Positions 14,781 through 16,094 of a stretch of DNA of 16,094 nucleotides are shown piece after piece (position 1 is the first letter of the stretch; each line of letters begins with the position of its first letter). This DNA is from Chromatiales bacterium. GTDB lineage: Bacteria > Pseudomonadota > Gammaproteobacteria > SZUA-140. The stretch is from NCBI GenBank assembly GCA_031285245.1, contig JAITWN010000204.1, positions 1-16,094 on the forward strand. Reading direction: 5' to 3'. The notes beneath the pieces were generated by a model, which saw only the letters and a list, made by a program, of their open reading frames with translations, made no database searches and was not told the origin of the DNA. The position numbers and the translations under genes were made by a program.

Positions 14781-15539
14781 TCACGCCGGATTTTCCACAT
14801 CGACAAAGCTGAAATCGATATTGAAACGCTGTGCGATCCGCGCCCCAAGCGCCTGCACACCATAACGCTCCGTCGCGTGATGACCTGCGGCGTAATAGTG
14901 GATACCGGCTTCGCGAGCTATGTGAGTAGTACGCTCTGAAATCTCACCGCTAATGAACGCATCAACGCCGCTACGCGCGGCAATCTCAATGTAATCCTGC
15001 CCTGCCCCGGTGCACCAGGCAACGGTTGCGATGCGATCAGGCCCCCCCGCGATATGCAAGGCAGCACGCCCGAGCCGGACAGCAATGTGCGCCGCGAAAT
15101 CTTCTGGCGTGAACCGTGATGGCGTTTCACCACGCAGCAAAAGCGAAGGCTGCACGCCGGTATCAATCGAGCCCGTAATCCGCAGCCCCAGCACGCGCGC
15201 GAGCTGTACGTTGTTGCCCACGTCAGGATGCGCATCGAGTGGTAGGTGATAGGCAAGCAGCGAAATCTCATGCTCAAGCAGCAGCGCGAGACGCGCGCGC
15301 TTCATGCCGCGCACACGCATATCCTCGTTTTTCCAGAACCAACCGTGATGCACCACAATCGCATCGGCATGCGCAGCAACCGCGGCCTCAATCAAAGCGA
15401 GGCTCGCGGTAACACCGCCGACGATGCGTGCAACCTGCGCTCGGCCTTCGACCTGCAAACCATTAGGTGCGTAATCCATGAAGCGCGCTGGCGTGAGCAG
15501 CTCATCGAGATAGATGTCTAATGCATGCAGATCAGTCAT
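14781..15539 (-). CDS. NIF3-like dinuclear metal centre protein (YbgI/YqfO family)
   Basis: The 252-aa protein has the metal-ligand pattern of the NIF3 family: H64 and H65 in V-H-H-G, H98 and D102 in Y-H-L-P-L-D-A-H-P, and H220/H221 and E224 in G-H-H-A-T-E near the C-terminus. The N-terminus with D-Y-A-P-N-G-L-Q-V-E-G is also characteristic. Members form ring-shaped hexamers; they are often annotated as 'GTP cyclohydrolase I type 2', a label with limited support, and the cellular role is unsettled. I chose the ATG at 15537-15539, which gives the usual length and an M-T-D-L start; a GTG at 15560 would add seven residues. No clear ribosome site is visible. The gene is divergent from the HtrA-type protease gene, with 92 bp between them. 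Confidence 0.92.
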   Translation of the reverse strand: MTDLHALDIYLDELLTPARFMDYAPNGLQVEGRAQVARIVGGVTASLALIEAAVAAHADAIVVHHGWFWKNEDMRVRGMKRARLALLLEHEISLLAYHLPLDAHPDVGNNVQLARVLGLRITGSIDTGVQPSLLLRGETPSRFTPEDFAAHIAVRLGRAALHIAGGPDRIATVAWCTGAGQDYIEIAARSGVDAFISGEISERTTHIAREAGIHYYAAGHHATERYGVQALGARIAQRFNIDFSFVDVENPA

Positions 15540-15631
15540 AGACGAGCATCGTGCCCGCACGTCCCTGCGAATGCAATCGCTGATCGCTGTGCTAGAGTAT
15601 GCGCACCGTTTTTCTCGGACCGATCACACTC

Positions 15632-16094
15632 ATGAAGCTGAGCAGACTGTTTCCCTATTTCAGCCAAGGCATCGCCATTGGTCTGATCGTTGGCCTGCTT
15701 CTCATCGTCGGCTCGGTACTGCTGGCGAAAAAACGTCCGCAGGTGGAGCTCCACCAAGCAGCGCCGGCGCAGGTCGATACCGCGCTATCCGGTCCGCTGT
15801 CCTACGCCAGCGCCGTTGATATCGCAGCCCCTGCGGTAGTCAACATCAGCACCACCAAGATACTGACTCAGCGCGGCCTGCCTTCCGATGATCCGGCACT
15901 GCATGGCTTCTTTGAAGAACTCATGCCGCCGCGCGAACGCCAGCAGACCAACCTTGGCTCTGGCGTGATCGTCAACGAGCACGGTTATGTGCTCACCAAC
16001 AACCACGTCATCGATGGCGCGGATGAAATTCTAGTGGGCTTGCTCGATGGCCGCATCGCGCGCGCGAGCGTAGTGGGCCGCGACCCTGAAAGCG
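15632..16094 (+). CDS. algW: Membrane-anchored HtrA-type serine protease (AlgW/DegS-like), 3' end beyond window
   Basis: The first 154 residues are present. One hydrophobic helix at about residues 13-32 has no signal peptidase site and would anchor the protein in the inner membrane with the protease in the periplasm. The protease domain begins with Y-A-S-A-V-D-I-A-A-P-A-V-V-N-I and includes G-S-G-V-I-V and L-T-N-N-H125-V-I, whose histidine belongs to the catalytic triad. The Asp, the Ser and any PDZ domain lie past the window end. AlgW/DegS proteins sense misfolded outer-membrane proteins and cut an anti-sigma factor; that role is inferred. An in-frame ATG at 15599 would add 11 residues. The extended -10-like TGCTAGAGT at 15590-15598 favours the start at 15632. 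Neither start has a strong ribosome site. DegQ-type family members cannot be excluded. Confidence 0.88.
   Translation, partial: MKLSRLFPYFSQGIAIGLIVGLLLIVGSVLLAKKRPQVELHQAAPAQVDTALSGPLSYASAVDIAAPAVVNISTTKILTQRGLPSDDPALHGFFEELMPPRERQQTNLGSGVIVNEHGYVLTNNHVIDGADEILVGLLDGRIARASVVGRDPES

Overview
The window looks like chromosomal DNA from a moderately GC-rich proteobacterium, most likely a gammaproteobacterium. The reasons are the rpe-gph-trpE-trpG-trpD-trpC gene order, the NIF3-like gene divergent from an AlgW/DegS-type protease (an arrangement I recall from pseudomonads), and Shine-Dalgarno-type starts. The assignment is by inference; there is no rRNA or other marker gene here. No tRNA, rRNA, CRISPR, transposase, integrase or phage gene was seen. 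Nearly all the DNA is used, and almost everything between 1325 and 15539 is on the minus strand.

Layout. 103-1335 (+) encodes an outer-membrane protein of the TraF-like family. Its 3' end overlaps the 3' end of trpC by 11 bp. 1325-6660 (-) is a tight cluster transcribed as rpe, gph, trpE, trpG, trpD, trpC: a pentose-phosphate epimerase and a HAD phosphatase followed by the first four steps of tryptophan synthesis. trpF, trpB and trpA are not in the window. 6661-6814 is a repeat- and hairpin-rich spacer that holds a plausible terminator for the upstream operon. 6815-14292 (-) is a seven-gene operon, actA-actB1-actB2-actC-actD-actE-actF, encoding Alternative Complex III (ACIII), a quinol oxidase that is unrelated to cytochrome bc1. 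14293-14780 is a 488-bp control region with two overlapping sigma70-like promoters, a leader of about 280 nt and a perfect 16-bp palindrome. 14781-15539 (-) is a NIF3-family dinuclear-metal protein, and 15632 to the end (+) is the truncated start of a membrane-anchored HtrA-type protease (AlgW/DegS).

How the genes work together. In ACIII, the NrfD-like membrane subunits ActC and ActF hold the quinol site. Electrons are thought to pass through the iron-sulfur subunit ActB2 to the haem c subunits ActA (five haems) and ActE (one haem), and then to a terminal oxidase or a soluble carrier. No oxidase is encoded beside it here. In the trp cluster, TrpE and TrpG form anthranilate synthase, and TrpD and TrpC carry anthranilate on to indole-3-glycerol phosphate.

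I did not find a wholly undescribed system. The most informative unusual points are the details of ACIII: a split ActB, a complete N-terminal iron-sulfur cysteine set on a Tat-exported, possibly lipidated ActB1, a Cys-to-Ser change in ActB2 that predicts a [3Fe-4S] cluster, and an ActE without a lipobox. The act control region and the palindrome beside it come next.
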